Source: Taeniopygia guttata | Lineage: Eukaryota > Chordata > Aves > Passeriformes > Estrildidae | Assembly (NCBI RefSeq): GCF_048771995.1 | Contig: NC_133024.1 | Location: 25,560,001 to 25,624,000 of the forward strand | DNA: 64,000 nt | Direction of reading: 5' to 3' | Shown here: positions 13,558-26,879 of the stretch, piece by piece | Layout of the letters: every line of letters begins with the position of its first letter | Numbering within the stretch: the stretch's first letter is position 1 | Program-made: the position numbers and the translations under genes | The notes under the pieces: generated by a model | The model's database searches: none | What the model saw: only the letters and a program-made list of their open reading frames with translations | Told to the model about the DNA's origin: nothing

Positions 13558-13796
13558 TCATAGAATCATAGAACGGTTTGGGTTGGAACGGCTCTTCAGG
13601 ACCCTGAGGTTCCCACCCCCCTGCCATGGGCAGAGACACTTTCCACTAGACCAGGTTGCCCCAAGCCCATCCAACCTGGCCTTGAACATTTCCAGGGATG
13701 GGGCAGCCACAATTCCTCCGTGTAGCCTGTTCCAATGTCTCTGAGTATCTATCTAACCCTACCCTCTTTCAGTTTGAAGCCATCCCTTTTGCGTGG
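13558..13796 (-). mobile_element. CR1 LINE, 3' end fragment
   Basis: The sequence begins with two reverse-complement copies of the CR1 terminal repeat (TCATAGAA TCATAGAA), followed by the conserved 3' region (GGTTTGGGTTGGAA, then the lines around GTTGCCCCAAG and CAGCCTGTTCC in divergent form). CR1 is a bird and reptile non-LTR retroposon; copies are typically 5'-truncated, as here. It marks the outer edge of the GSK3B CpG island. Confidence 0.9.
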
Positions 13797-16700
13797 GAAG
13801 CTGACAAGCTCTTGTGGACAGTCCCTCTGCAGATATCTGGCAGGAGACAAGAGGCTGGAACAGTCATGGATGTGGTTCATGAAGCCGTGGTGAACCCATT
13901 CTACACGAACTGGGCCAAGCAGGGGAAAGAAGATCAAGGCTCTCATAGAAAGTCCTCCCAATTCAGCTGTTAACAGCAAGGCTTCCTCACAGGAAACACA
14001 GTTTGTATTGAGGCACTAAACACACTCAGAGTTAGGTCCCACTGCCACCATAGTGGATTGAGCTTGGCCCTGGCTGGAGTTCCAGGCACTGTTCTGGAAG
14101 AACTTGTCCTTCTTCAGGGCTCTGGAGCATCCCTGGGGGCAGCAGCTCCCAGCCCTGGCACAGCCAGCACTGGAGCACTGCTGCCTGCTGTGAACTCAGT
14201 GAAATTACTCGGCAGACATCAGCAAAACCTGAGCACCACTTGCTTATGCCATTAAAAAAAAAAAAGTGCTCTTGCCAGAATAGTTTATACCACAAACAAA
14301 ATAACTTGGACTAGTAGAAACATATTTTGCCAGTGTTAGAGACTAAGACTGCTGTTTTCTTTTAAGGCATCAAAATATTGCCAGATTTACTTTTTTTGCA
14401 GCCCTGTTCTGAACACGATTGCTATGTGACCAAACAAAGACCTGGCCAAAGGCAGCTGAAATTTATCCTTTACAAGAGCTGTTTTCTAAAGCCAAAAACA
14501 AACCCAGTCTCTCAAAATGGTCCTGTTCAGCACTTTGCTCACCCTGGGGTGGTTGGCTTGCTGGAAGCCAATGATGAGTGGTTTTACCTACTACAAAGGC
14601 CATGGGACTGTTTAAGGTTTGATTATTCAGGCTCTACCTGTGCAGCTCTACAGCTGGGAACCTGACAGATGAGAGTGGTGTGCCCTAGCAAGGGCTAAGA
14701 CACTGAAGTCACAGCATAGGAGTGCTACTGCAGCCACCCCAAGCCACCCTACCATAACTCATTGTTCCAACCCCCCTCTGAGACACCACCGTGTCAAATG
14801 TTACTTAGACACAGCTTCAATGAGCTTCCAACAGTGAAAATGACATTTTCTCTCTTGTTTGGCAGAGCAGTTGTCAAAAATTAGGGTTACAGATTAGGTT
14901 AGCTCTCTGAAGACCATTCTTACATAAAACAACAAAGTAAATATGCCACTAGGCAGTGGCCAGCTCTCTTGTACCTGAAATGTACCACCAGGCATTCCAG
15001 TCATTATTTTTTCTGGCTTTGGGCATCAAATTGCTAACACAAATCACATTTTCTTATTTTCGAACAAAGTTCTTTCAAATTACTATGTAAACAGGAGAAC
15101 TGACTTAGGAGAGACAGCCGAGCTTTGTTTCTTGAAAAAGTTGGCAGTCTGAAAAAACAGCAGGTGGGGGAGGGTGAGCTCCTTGTTTTTCAGCATTTGC
15201 TGTTAGTCATGATAGTGGTAAATAAAAATCAGACCAATGCATAATTTATACTGATGGTGCCCATTTGAAAAATGTCCCTTAAAGCTTTGTAATGAGTCTA
15301 CAACCTGATAAAAAAAATGGGAAATCAACTTCATTTACTTACAGAGAACAAGCTACTGCATGAAAATAAGTTTTTGCTCGTCCTCCTTTATCTGGTAAAC
15401 CTTTATCTGGTTTATTTCTCTAAAATCACCCTGTTTCCTCTTCAATACCAAAGTAATCTATATCAAAACCACAACTTGGTTGCTACTAATAACACTTTTC
15501 TGAATACCAAGCCTACCCATCCACAGGGGGAATGCATATTACAAAAATCCCAGCTGCAGTATTTCATATTTGGCAATCCTGCACATATTTCCATTTCATA
15601 ATTAAGCAACCAAGTCTCCAAAGCCTGTCCATTCAAGTTGTAGCATCTTCTCATCCACCAGGAAACCACAACTGTGTTTTAAAGGAAAATTGTGATATAT
15701 TTGAGGGGATGGAAAAGCATAAAGCACCTCCAATTTCTATTGGTGTTTTCATAGATTCTTTCCTGAACTAAGACTACTCTCAGAAAAACCTTAAATACAC
15801 AACAAGGGCATCTATTAAGCTTTCATCCTCAATTTCAAAAATGGACTGACAAAATAATTTGTGAGAGTCATGAGTGAGCTAGTTGCTTTTTTAGACTGAA
15901 AGATTCTCTTTTGACAACATTGCAAAGTCCATATTTATTTTTGGCCCCTTGGCTGCTGAAATGACCTCCCTTTAGAATCTGCAAATATAAATAGAATTGA
16001 CACTTTAATGATCAGTTTTCACATCCTATTATAATCCAGCATCCTGAGCATCAATATTGTTCCAAGTTGGGATGCAGGGGGCAGTTTTACAGCTGCCATG
16101 TCTCTGTAATGTGCAAGTGCCCAGGGATGTTGCCTGAATATGTGAAGTGTCCGAGAGAAATTACTGAGGTGTTATCTCTCTGAAATGCCATAAGGTGGCA
16201 GTGAATTGGAAAATTGGTACAACTTCTGGGTAAAAAGCTCTATGGAGCTCAGGAGAAGAATAGGGGAGGGGTTTTGTTTGCTTGTTTAGGAGTTTTCGTT
16301 TGTCTGTTTGCATTTCATATATCAACAATAAATTTCAATCATTTTAATCAGATACTGAATAGGCCTGCTCCAACAGGAACTGGTAGACATGTTCCTGCAC
16401 AGGAGCTCCTGCTATTTTCTTTCTGCATTGCTTCCTTTCCAAGTGATCAGCAGGAAGATTTTCTGTTTGCTTACCTTGCAGCTCTCGCTGGGTCATTCCA
16501 CCAGAAGGCATGGTTACAGGCCTACCTCTTGCTAGTCTGATAAGCATGCAATGATTCAAGGCTGTTTTGAACCTTGCTATACAAGAGAATCTAAATTATA
16601 TTAATGGATCTACCAGTCTTGTATCTAACTCCTTGATATTGCTAAGGCAATTATCCACAGAACAATTTAGTGAGACATTGTAATGGTTTGTCTCTTGTTT

Positions 16701-17002
16701 GATTGGCATAGGCAAACTCAATAGTTATGGTTGAACTTTAACTTTGCTTTTTTTTTTCCCAGTGAAAAATCAGAGATTGTAACAGTAAAAAATTTACCAA
16801 TTGCCTAGGCGTTAATGATTAAACAATAAATCCTGAAAAATGGTTTTGATTTTTGTCCCAGAACAAAACCCAAAGGAATCTATGTTTACAACATACCAGT
16901 TGCATGTATGTTTCTGAGCAGGACACAAATTTTTAATCCTGAGAACCCACTATGTTGTAATCATTTCCTGTCACAAAATATGTCATCACCAACAATTGCT
17001 TC

Positions 17003-17916
17003 AGAAGACAGCTGATGTTTTGCTGATCTGGATGTGCGTGGGTTCTCCTAGTCCTTGCAAGACTCCAGGTAAGTTTGCCAGTACCGATAAAGCCGAGTGG
17101 TCCAAACAGTTCAATGTAACAGAAGCTACAGACAACTTCTGTATTCCAATTTGTAGTGTAGGTGAATGAGCAGAGACACCAAATACAGCTTCATGGGAAT
17201 ATTGCAACACACAGAAAACATCAGTGACTCAGGCAGATGCATCCTTCTGTGGAATTAAGTTCTCCTTGATGATGTTCTTCAGGTTAGTTTTATCCACTGG
17301 CTCTTGACAAAAGCATCAGGTTTCCCATCATGCCAGGAGAATATCTTGTTCAGTTGGACAGTTGCCTTTGCCCCAGAATTTGTCTGACCACACTGTCTTC
17401 ATAGATAACCCTGGAAAACAATGGTGTCCAGAGCCAGAGAAGCTCCATCAGGCTAGTGAGCTTTTGACGCATCATCCAGATTCATGTTTTCTGGAAAGCA
17501 ACATCTATGCCCATTTCCTCAGGAATCTGAAAGGGTTCAATTCTAGAAAAATTTTGGTCTCTTCTGTGTGTATGGTCTCACTCACATTAGATTCAGTCAA
17601 GCAGCCCAAGACTGACATCCCTTTGCTCTCTCTGTACTATGGTTTTGGTGGAAGGCCCTGTGGATGTCCCATGCTTGTAATTTCCCTGCTTCCCCAGTCA
17701 AGTTCCAAACTGGCTGTTGAGGAGACTTTTAAAGTAATGAGAGTTAAAGCCAGCCTGATTCCTGAGGCCTTCAGTTATTTTTGAGAAAGCCCTGGAGAGA
17801 TAGACAGCCTTAACTACAGCTCCAGGATTAGGACTACTCTTCAGCTGGATCTTGGTAGACGTATGGAAGAGGCATGTGCAGGGGAAAAGAGCCAGGCTGG
17901 CTTTCCAAGTCATCAC
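17003..17916 (-). pseudogene. Possible frame-shifted pseudogene remnant, unidentified
   Basis: On the minus strand a segment reading ATVQLNKIFSWHDGKPDAFV (within 17,303-17,368) continues after a one-base frame change into EPVDKTNLKNIIKENL (17,232-17,303), and then after a stop into a 60-odd codon open stretch to 17,003. Further protein-like stretches lie at 17,698-17,916. No splice sites separate the parts, which would suit a processed pseudogene. I cannot name a parent, and the opposite strand also has a long open frame here, so chance remains possible. Confidence 0.2.
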
Positions 17917-20253
17917 AGTGACCTAGAACCAGGCACAACAGCCAACAAAGGAGATTTTTCTCCACTTCCTCCTTCAGACAGCTGGGGGATGTTGCACCAG
18001 GGTGATGAGGTTTATTGTGCCTTCTCACAAACACAGGAAGAGGATTTGCTAGTTCCCACTGAATTCGTTTTTGGAAAGAGAGCATTGCACATGGTGCAAG
18101 GTGCCAGCAGGAGAAAAGGCTGTTGAGAATAGATGTTTGCATCATCAAAGCAGCAAAGAAAGCAGCAATAGGCCTGGTGAAGTCTGCCTGGGATGCTATC
18201 CCTGCTGGAAGGGCTCTCTGCAGAGCAAAATTACCGTCCTTAACTGCAGTGAAATGCTCATCCAGCTCTTGCTGTTGCAGCTGTTTTTACCCTGGCTGAG
18301 AATAACTGCATGGGTACAGGTCTCCCCAGGACAGCCAGCTCTGCGAGGGAGAAAGAGGACAATTGTGCTTGGTGGGTTAGAGCTGCTTTTGATATCCACA
18401 AGACAAACCATGCTACAGTACATCTGCAGAAAGAAATGATTGCTCTGCAATAGAAAACACATAGCAAAATGGTTGAATAGAGCCATCAAACTTTGGTCAT
18501 ACATCAGCTACAGCAGTGACCTTGTGCTGTTGTATGTCTCTCCTGTGAACTGGGGTCTCTAGTTTGCAGCTCTGAATTAAAAGTGGTGATTCTCTTCAGA
18601 ATCTGGGAGAAAATGTACAGCTAATTATGAAGTGGCCAAAAATGTAACAGTATTTTCATTTAGTTCATTGAGGTTTTGCCAAGCACTCTTAATTGATTTA
18701 ATGATCCCTGTCCCTGGCTGCTCACTAATCACCATCACACACTACTTCCTTCATCTTTGGCTGGCAAATCATTACTAATTGTTGCTGCATCTTACATTGT
18801 ACATCTGGTGTTGACAGCTGTCCTTGCCCTGAGATGGAGAGACAGCTGTTTTTAAATGGAGATCTCTCTCTCAAATCTCTAAAACATCTGGGAAAATATG
18901 GCACTGAAACTGAGCTATCAAATATAAAAAGGTAGCAACTGTGTGGACAGGCTAGAGGGTCTGCAAACACAAAACTTAAAAGTAGTCATAGGAATCAGAA
19001 CAGAGAAGACTCTGCTGAATCTTTAAAACTCAAGTCCTGGGTGTTTCCCATAAAACATGACTCTTTCCCCTAATTCCCTGTAGACTGCTTGACATCATAA
19101 AATCTTTTACACTCTGCACACCTAATTTGATCAGGCTAACAACCCATGTTGCTTTTGCTTCAGCCTATTAGACATAATTCAAAAGCCTTTTTAAAAGGCA
19201 GGATTCAGGATCAGGCAGCAAGATCTAACTGGCTGGAAACAAGAAACCAGTAGCATGAAAGCACCAAAAAGACCTAGCAATCAATGGAAACAATTGCATT
19301 CCTTAAAAAAATAAGCCCAACCAATCTTTTCCAGAATCTCTTTTCCTCCTGAACATTTTGTGACCGTGATTGTTACGAGGAACCTATTTTTTTTCCTCTC
19401 CCTGTTTATTTTGTGTATTTAGCAGCACTGATCGTACAGTCCATTGTTTTGCTAATGGTCAGCAAAGCTTATCTCCTGATCTAGCCCAGCCGCTATTGCT
19501 CACATGCTGTTCTGCAAGACTTGGATGAGCACTCCTCTCAGACCCTGCAGAGGCTGCAAGCCAGCAGCGTGAGCAAGGTTAAACTCAACAGGCAACAATG
19601 AGCAGGCATGTAAGGACACAGAAAGGAAATGGGTGAGCTTAAACCAGGTTATCGTGATTAGAGCAGGCGACACTACAAATGACCCCTAAGAAAAGAGACT
19701 GCAAGCAGAAAAGGCCTGGCAGAATTAACAACGCCTGTTTATAAAGGAGTCATTTCAGGACATCTGACTTAAGGGAAGTGCCACATTTATGTATTTTTAA
19801 TTGGACTGGATTTAAGCCATATCAAGCTGATGATGCCATTCTGAGTTCAAAAGGATATTCTCTTTGCCTCATAGCACGGGAACAAGGGCACAATGCAATT
19901 AACAGGAAAGGCGGCACTTTCAAAAGCAGTAGGAGGGAGTATTTTTAAATTAAGCAGTTACTGCATCTTTCAGGCACTTAAAGTAGAAGTTTGTGCTAGT
20001 CACTGGAAGGTGAGACAATTCTCCAGGAGATTATTCTAATTCTCAAGTGTGGTTGCTTTTAAACTGTCCCTAGAGAAGCTTGTCTCTCCTCTACACCCAT
20101 GGAAAGACTCTAGAAAGACCTGCCTGGTAAGTGGCCCCTGGAGTAAGAAGCCTCCCACAAGGTGACAGGAAGACAGTTACATTTTTAACTGGACTCTGAA
20201 AGTCACTGATGCAGGATATCACTGATGGGCAAGAACCTGGATAACACTGATCC

Positions 20254-20268
20254 TTTTTTTTTTTTTTT
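20254..20268. repeat. T15 homopolymer
   Basis: Fifteen consecutive T on the plus strand, with no polyadenylation signal beside it on either strand. No other structure is visible. Confidence 0.85.
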
Positions 20269-20714
20269 GGTAAAGAGTGCTGTTTGGAAACGTGCTGACG
20301 TGCTGTTTGAATTCAAACCACTCTCTAAGTGTGGATGTATGGGAACATTTATAAAATGCTCTGAAACCTCTTGCTCTGGCCACAATAAGGATCAAGATCT
20401 TGAACTAGAAACCAAGGGTTGAGCTGTTTAATCATCTCCTTAAAGCTCAAGAGTGGCTCATCCTGACAAGAAGAAAATCAAGCAATGGTGGCAGGAGGCA
20501 TGTGTGGATGAGCAAAGAGATCATGACTAAGTTCTGACATAAAAAGGAAACGCACAAAAGGTGGAAGCAGGGGTAAGTAGCCCAGGAGGACGCCTTTCTG
20601 GTGACGGTGTCCTTCAGCAATCCCAGGCCCATGAGCAAGGGGCCCAAAAGTGCTGAGGAAACTGGATAATTTAATTTAAAGGCCACTCTTTAAAAGATAA
20701 CACTGATCAGGAGA

Positions 20715-20886
20715 GGTTCCCGAGGCCTGGAAGAAAGCCAAAAGCCACGCCTAGCTTCAACAGGACAAGAAGCATCTGGGGAATTAGAATCTAGTCAGTC
20801 TCACGTGGAGTCCTGTGCCAGCATGGGGGCTGGAATAAGGTGATCTTTAAGGTTCCTTCTAATTCAAACCATTCTATGATTCTATC
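20715..20886 (+). mobile_element. CR1 LINE, internally deleted copy
   Basis: The left part (about 20,724-20,800) corresponds to the CR1 reverse transcriptase region that encodes a motif like WKKAN...GNYRPVSL, here decayed with stop codons. It is joined directly to the CR1 3' end, with AAGGTTCCTTCTAATTCAAACC followed by ATTCTATGATTCTAT at 20,870-20,885. Several hundred bases between these regions are missing, so the copy is internally deleted rather than only 5'-truncated. Confidence 0.75.
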
Positions 20887-21026
20887 TATGGAAATGTACA
20901 AAACCTGACTGGACCCGGTCCTGGATAACCAGGTATAGCTGACCCACCTTGACTAACAGGAGGCTGAACTAGATGATTTCCAGAGGTCACTTCTATCCTC
21001 CACATTCCTGTGATGATTCTGTGAAT
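20887..21026 (+). mobile_element. CR1 LINE, second 3' end fragment
   Basis: A second CR1 3' end in the same orientation begins directly after the first. It shows the conserved GACTGGACCCGGTCCTGGAT-like line, GGCTGAACTAGATGATTTCC and a terminal GATTCTGTGAA. The abutting copies suggest insertion of one CR1 next to or into the other. Confidence 0.85.
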
Positions 21027-21787
21027 CACTACAGTAGTTCCTGGTGTGCTGTATGCTCTTGGTTCTTGTGTGTTTGGCTGATTTTTCCCTGAGGAAATTA
21101 ATTATTGGTGTAATTAATTGCACTGAATGCATGTGCCTCTGAGGATGAGGTGATTGTGGAGAAATCTGAACTTAAAAAATACTCAGAAGAATTGTCCATT
21201 AAAAAAAACATAGAGGATCTGGGAATCCCATTCATGACTGTGAGGTTTCATACACATGCTTTCAGCAGAGTAAGGAAGGTCCAGGGAGATGGAAGCTGAC
21301 AAAGTGCACAGGGCAGGGTCAGATGAGAAGTGGGAGAAGAGTGACATATGACAGTGCTGAGTACAGCACACAACAACTTCAGTTTTATTTCCCACTCTAT
21401 GAAAACCAATGCCACAAGGTCTGGGCAGTCTGGGTGGTGGTGGTAAAATTAAACCCCTAAGACTGCATCAAAACAGGGCACCAAGCATGGATAAATAAAT
21501 CAGAGTCAGTATTTTGAAATTGTGCACACAGAAAATGGAGAAAACACACTTAATTACTGCCCGGGAGAAGTCGGATTTACATGACCACCCAGGAACTCTG
21601 AAGCACAGACAGTTCTCCAGGGCAGCAGTCCACAAGCTGAACCATGAGCCTGTCCTTTCTCTAGCTGTGTTCCCAGTCTCCTTCATAGCATGGTCCCAGT
21701 ATATTTTATGCACTAAGGCAGGATGCCATTAAGAAAAAAATATGTGATCCTGTAATTAATGTCTGTATCACAAAAGAAGATTAGAGA

Positions 21788-21895
21788 AACATTTGTCAAG
21801 AATCATCTAGGAATAATTGTTCCTGCCTTGGGAGAAAGAGATGGACTGGAGTCCCCAGATGGCTCCTTGAGGTCCCTTCCAGGCCTCTTTTCCAC
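21788..21895 (+). mobile_element. CR1 LINE, divergent 3' fragment
   Basis: A degenerate plus-strand CR1 end: the line around CTAGGAATAATTGTTCCTGCC, then AGATGGACTGGAGTCC and TTGAGGTCCCTTCCAGGCC. The terminal repeat units are lost. Divergence suggests an old copy. Confidence 0.65.
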
Positions 21896-22315
21896 AAAGT
21901 CATACATGCCAAAATTAAGCTAAATTAGGTTTGTGGACATTGTTTTAATTCCAGTTTTCTGTAACTTCTGAATGCTTGATTTCAGAGCCATTTTGGTACA
22001 GTGTCCTGATTTTTAGGATACTGGTCAGTTTGTTTTAAAGCCAACCCGGCTTAGCAAGGATGGCATGATATGCACATTCGCCCCTTGTAAGAGCCTCCTG
22101 ACAAAGACCTCTTCCAGGGACTGGCAGAGAAAACCAAGGTGACTGTGACCTCTCAAACTAACAAAGGTTAGGGTGGCAGGAAGAGGGGAAGCACCAGAAA
22201 CTTGCCTTTCAGATCCACATGCTGGGAGCAGATAAGACGAAAATTTAAGGTTGCTTCGGTTCCATCCCGAACTCTATATATAAACAATATGTACTACCAG
22301 GAGCTTTTTGCTTCT

Positions 22316-22860
22316 TGCCATTCATGTTCTCTCCAATCCTATTCTTTCTTCAGACCCTTGAAAGCAAACAGCTCCTTTGCTATATCTTCTGCTCCATGTC
22401 CCACCACTGTCAAGTTAGGGTCTTTCCTCTTCCCACTCTTGCCTCCACTAGTTAAATCCCACCTCAAATCATGCCCACACCCTAATTCTGTCCCCCTCCC
22501 AGTCCCCTAGCTTGTCCTGCCATCACTTTTTTTTTTTTTTCACTTATGCTATTTTCCCTACTTCCTCACCTTCTTTTTTGCCCAACAGCTGTTCCCAAAC
22601 CCTGAATCCTTGGTGGCTTAATCCTTCTCTCTGTTCGCACTGCTGTTCATTGTTAATGCAGAAAATCAGACCCCCCCCCCCATTCCTGCCTGTGCCCCAG
22701 TCACACTATCTTTCCCTCTTTCACCACCTCTTCCCCCAGCTATTCCAGCCCCAGTCACAGCAGATTCTTCAAACAGATACATCTCTTTCCTCCCACATCT
22801 GGCTATCACAGCCACTCCTCCTGCCATGCTGCCTCCCAGCCAGTGTGGTGGTCATCACCT
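22316..22860. repeat. Pyrimidine-rich, strand-asymmetric stretch
   Basis: About 540 bases in which the plus strand is dominated by C and T, including a T run near 22,527 and a C run near 22,672. The near absence of stop codons in two plus-strand frames comes from this composition. It has no visible gene structure and could be an old repeat that I do not recognise. Confidence 0.6.
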
Positions 22861-25800
22861 AATGCGATGAACCCCACTTTGCTCTCAGCTCAGTGCAGCC
22901 TCCCACTGCAATGCCTGGCAGGTGGTGGGGCCTGGCCACCACCTGTGCACAGCCCAGGTGATGAGTGCTCCAGAGCTGCAAGGACATGGAATATACTCAG
23001 CCAGGACTTCTCAGGGATGATTTAGGATGGCTTTTTGTCCAGTAAGTGCTAATAAGCCTCCACAGACCTATGTGGTCTATGATTTTTCAAAGTCATAAAG
23101 TGTGGTCCAGTTTAGATAGCTTTTGTCAAGACCATAAAATCTAGATTTCCATTTTGTATGGTGTTAAGTGTCTCAGACAAAAAACTAAGACATGCATGAA
23201 ATGGGACCGATGCTTTTTTTTAAGCTTTCTTCTTGTTAATGTCCTGAACCACTTTCATTTTAACTTTTCATCACTCTGAAAATTATAAGCAAGTGAATCC
23301 AAGATATTTTAATAAGAAATGCTGTGCAGCCTTAATATGCAGGAGATGTTATGCACCCCTATGCATAGGAATGTTAATTGTTAGATAATGCAATCATAAA
23401 GTATTTCACTTTTTTCACCTTTGTTTTTCTCATTCCTATTCTCATCAATGATCAAAATCTGCTAATTGCTGCATACTCCTGGCCGCTCATATTTTACTCT
23501 TCATTGGAGACCTTTTTGCTGCAGGGCAAATTTGTCATTAGCTGAAACATTTCCTGAATTAATTTATTCAATTGGTGACTGCTGAGTCATAAAAATAGTG
23601 GTATTATACTGAGGACTTAAGTCATAGGCAGTGTTAAAGGAGCAATCTACTTGAGCAGTGAAATTAATCTGAGCAATATCCTTTTCAGCACAGTGTCATG
23701 AACTTCACTTACACTGATCAGGTTTTTTTAATAAAGATGATATTCAGGTTTATTAAAGGTATTTCTCTTATCCTGGGCTTGGGCATGCTTGCTAAGATGC
23801 TGGGGAAAAAAAAAGCCACAAGGTTTATGTCAAAAGTGGAAGTCACTGTGCTCTTTCCCACAGACACAGACATCAGCAGAACAGCTCTTGCTGCTTGAAT
23901 GGCATGAGAAAATCGATTTCTTACATCTGTTTTGGTCAGCCCAGCATTTCCTTTATACTCCACAGGTAGGTTGCAAACTTGCAAATTCAAGGAGACAGTG
24001 GAAATCAGGCATGTTGTGGCAGAACAAAGCTGTGACCCATTCCTTCATCTGCCACCCTAAGGGAAGGAAGATCTTCAGAAGTCAATGTCTCATTTATGAC
24101 TGTGCATTAGAACAGCCCTAAACTGCTCATGGAGAGAAATTATTTTACAATAATCCCGTAAAAGGAGAGAGAGAATCTCTGTAGCTCAGCTTTTGGCTGC
24201 ACAGGACTTGGCACCAATCTCGAAATCCATTGAATAACTGTGGAAGGTATATTGTTCCTAGATTTCCAGCTGTACTGGAAGGTAAGTGGTCAGTCAGTGC
24301 AAAACCTACCCAACCTCCTGCTGCTGCTGCAAGATTGATGCTGTCTGGATCAGGGGGAGGATGGCCCAATTCCATAAAATAAATAGGCCCCTGCTGTGTC
24401 CAGCATGGAGGTGTCATCTCTCCTTGTAGGAGTGTGGCCCCCCTGCAGCCCAGGGTCTGATTGTGTTGCAGGACACTAATTTTTCCCAGTGGAAAGCTGC
24501 AGGACAATTTTTTTTATTTAAGTGCTTTACTAGACATACCTCACATGCTTGTGGGCCTGTTTCTAATGCTGTCATTATCTAGAAAAATCTTTGCCTCATA
24601 GTAGAGATCACATACTTGCTGATGGGGAGCAGGGTTCTTTTCTATTTCTAATTGATGACTGTCAAATTCCAATTTTTCCAGATCATGGGATGATCCTGAG
24701 AAAGTGGGATGTTTTTCCTCTGTGTAAAGACACAAATATATGCATGAACATGCACAGAAATATTATTCAATTCACTAAAACCAGCTGTTATAAACAAAAC
24801 ACCCACATATAGCAACTACTCAACAGCAAAAACATTGGTCTTCCCTGTTGTCTGAACTCCTTCTCCATCTTCTCTGGCCTCTCACTCTCTTTTTCAAGAG
24901 GGCATTTTGGATTTTCACTGCCATCCAAAACCTGCTGTTTAAAGAAGTTAAAAAGGTTAAAAGGACTTACCTGGGAGCATCAGATCTTGTTTTCCTGTTC
25001 TTTCATAGGTCCTACTGGTCACTCAGGCCTTGCTGGTGAAACACTCAGATCCAGTTTTGCAAACAGATAGTGAAGAAATCTTGATGTAACTCAAGGAGAT
25101 GGCACTTGAATGCCAGATGCCAGTGAGTGACAGGAGAGACCATGGTTTTTCTTTCTGATAGGAGCATAACAGTCAGTAGAAGAGACAATGCTGTTGACCC
25201 CCAAGTTTCCTCCTTGAGTAAATTAGACCTCATGTCATCCTTGGATACATTTTGTTGTTCTTGGGTTTGTCTGCTTTAAAGGCTTAATTTAGATGCCCTC
25301 AGGCAGCTGTAGCTGAAGGCAGCAGGGGCTGGGAGCTTTACTCCATGAGAAGGCAGTGAGTATTTAGTCCAAAGGTGGTGTACTGAGGCCCAGCATGTAC
25401 CCAGTAATGCTGGGTTTCCAGGGAAGAGAGAGCCTGGCTCCCCCACTGACTGCAGCACACTCCTATCAGTTATTTGCAGGACTAGGAAAAAGGCCTCACC
25501 ATTGGAGGGTTGTGAAGAATGGACTGCAGAAGCAGGAGAGCTCTAAATGTGTTTTTGTTACTGGCATGAAAAAGGCTGTAATAGCAAGGAAATTAACTGA
25601 TACTTGCCAAAGTGTAGTTCAGCATCAATGTAAGATTCACCTGTCAGAGAAAAAGAAGTCTTTATCCACCTCTATTTGAGGGACTGTTAAAAAATACCCA
25701 ATCAAAACCCAGCTGCTTTCAAACAGGGTTTGAATTTGCTGTAATCATGTACAGAGTATCCCACTGTTCATGGATCTAGCACTAGCATTTGCAGCCTAGC

Positions 25801-26879
25801 ACTGCTGTAAATTCAAGGTGTGATTGCATCAGCTAATATTATTCCTGCCGTTCTCTTTGGTTTGAAATATCACCCAACTCATTTGGGTTAGATATGAGGT
25901 GCAATTGCCTGGAAACCAATGCACAACTCCAGAAGGGTGCCTTGCTCATTATATTCACCTTTTCTAATAAAATATCTATGCTGTTCCTATGTTGGATCAC
26001 GTCATCAGGACACTGCAGAGGGGTGTGCTTTCATTTTCCCCTTCTGTGAACCCCTTGAGAGGTACCAAGGGCTTTCTAAGGAACTCAGGTCCTTATGGAT
26101 TTTCTAAGCCATGGGAAACTCCAAGAAATAAAAGCTCTTCATGGTTTCTGCACTCACCGGGCAGAGGTGCATCTCTCAGCAATTTCAGGAGGTGTGTTGA
26201 AAGGAAACATAGATGGACAGCCCTTCTGTGAGATTATTAACATACTGGTGGTAAATCTAGGACCCAGTGGGTACTGGGAACCCAGGGCCAATGCAGAGTT
26301 GCAGAGAAAATGTCAGCTTCCTGATCACCCTCAGGAATTTTGCCTGCTTCTTGCTTGCCTTTCTGATGTTCTAACTCCCAATGAGTATTTCTTCTCTCTT
26401 TTCAAAGGTGAACATGATCCTGTCCCAGCACCCTGGGCCTCCTGTGCTGCTGGAGGCAGGGAACAGTGTATACAGCCATCCTCACATGGCTGCCAAGGGA
26501 AGGATATGACTTGGTAGCAATAAAACCAGGGCTCTTCCTCAAAGCCTTCCTGCAGACTGAAAGAGGGGAAGGTATGAGCTGCTAGAGGGAACTAAAAATA
26601 GACAGTCTCTTTTCTGAGTAGACCAGGGATCCTGGGAAGAAGAGGCCACATTCTTCATCAGCATGTAAGAGAGTAGGTTGGAGAATGGGAAGGAAGCACA
26701 GCTACTAACTAGAAGATAGCACTGGCATGAGAACAAGTAGACAAAAATAGGCTATGAAAAACTGTGGGCTGCAAATCAGAAACAAGTTTCCTTCTGTCAA
26801 AGTGAAGTTCTTGAATAACCTGCCAAGAAAATTCACAATGACTTAAGATGGACTGTGATAAATTAACAAGAGGGACTTT

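Larger units (their letters stand above)
13797..20714. other. Intergenic DNA between GSK3B promoter and CR1 cluster
   Basis: I recognise no gene here. The DNA is of moderate GC content, with scattered short open frames in all frames and no CpG island. It contains the doubtful pseudogene-like patch at 17.0-17.9 kb and a T15 run at 20,254-20,268. A conserved regulatory element could be hidden in it; only an alignment to other birds would show that. Confidence 0.6.

Noticed and set aside
22202..22862. Two consecutive plus-strand frames that look like a Ser/Pro/Leu-rich protein.
   Set aside because: They follow directly from the pyrimidine-rich composition, with T and C homopolymers inside.
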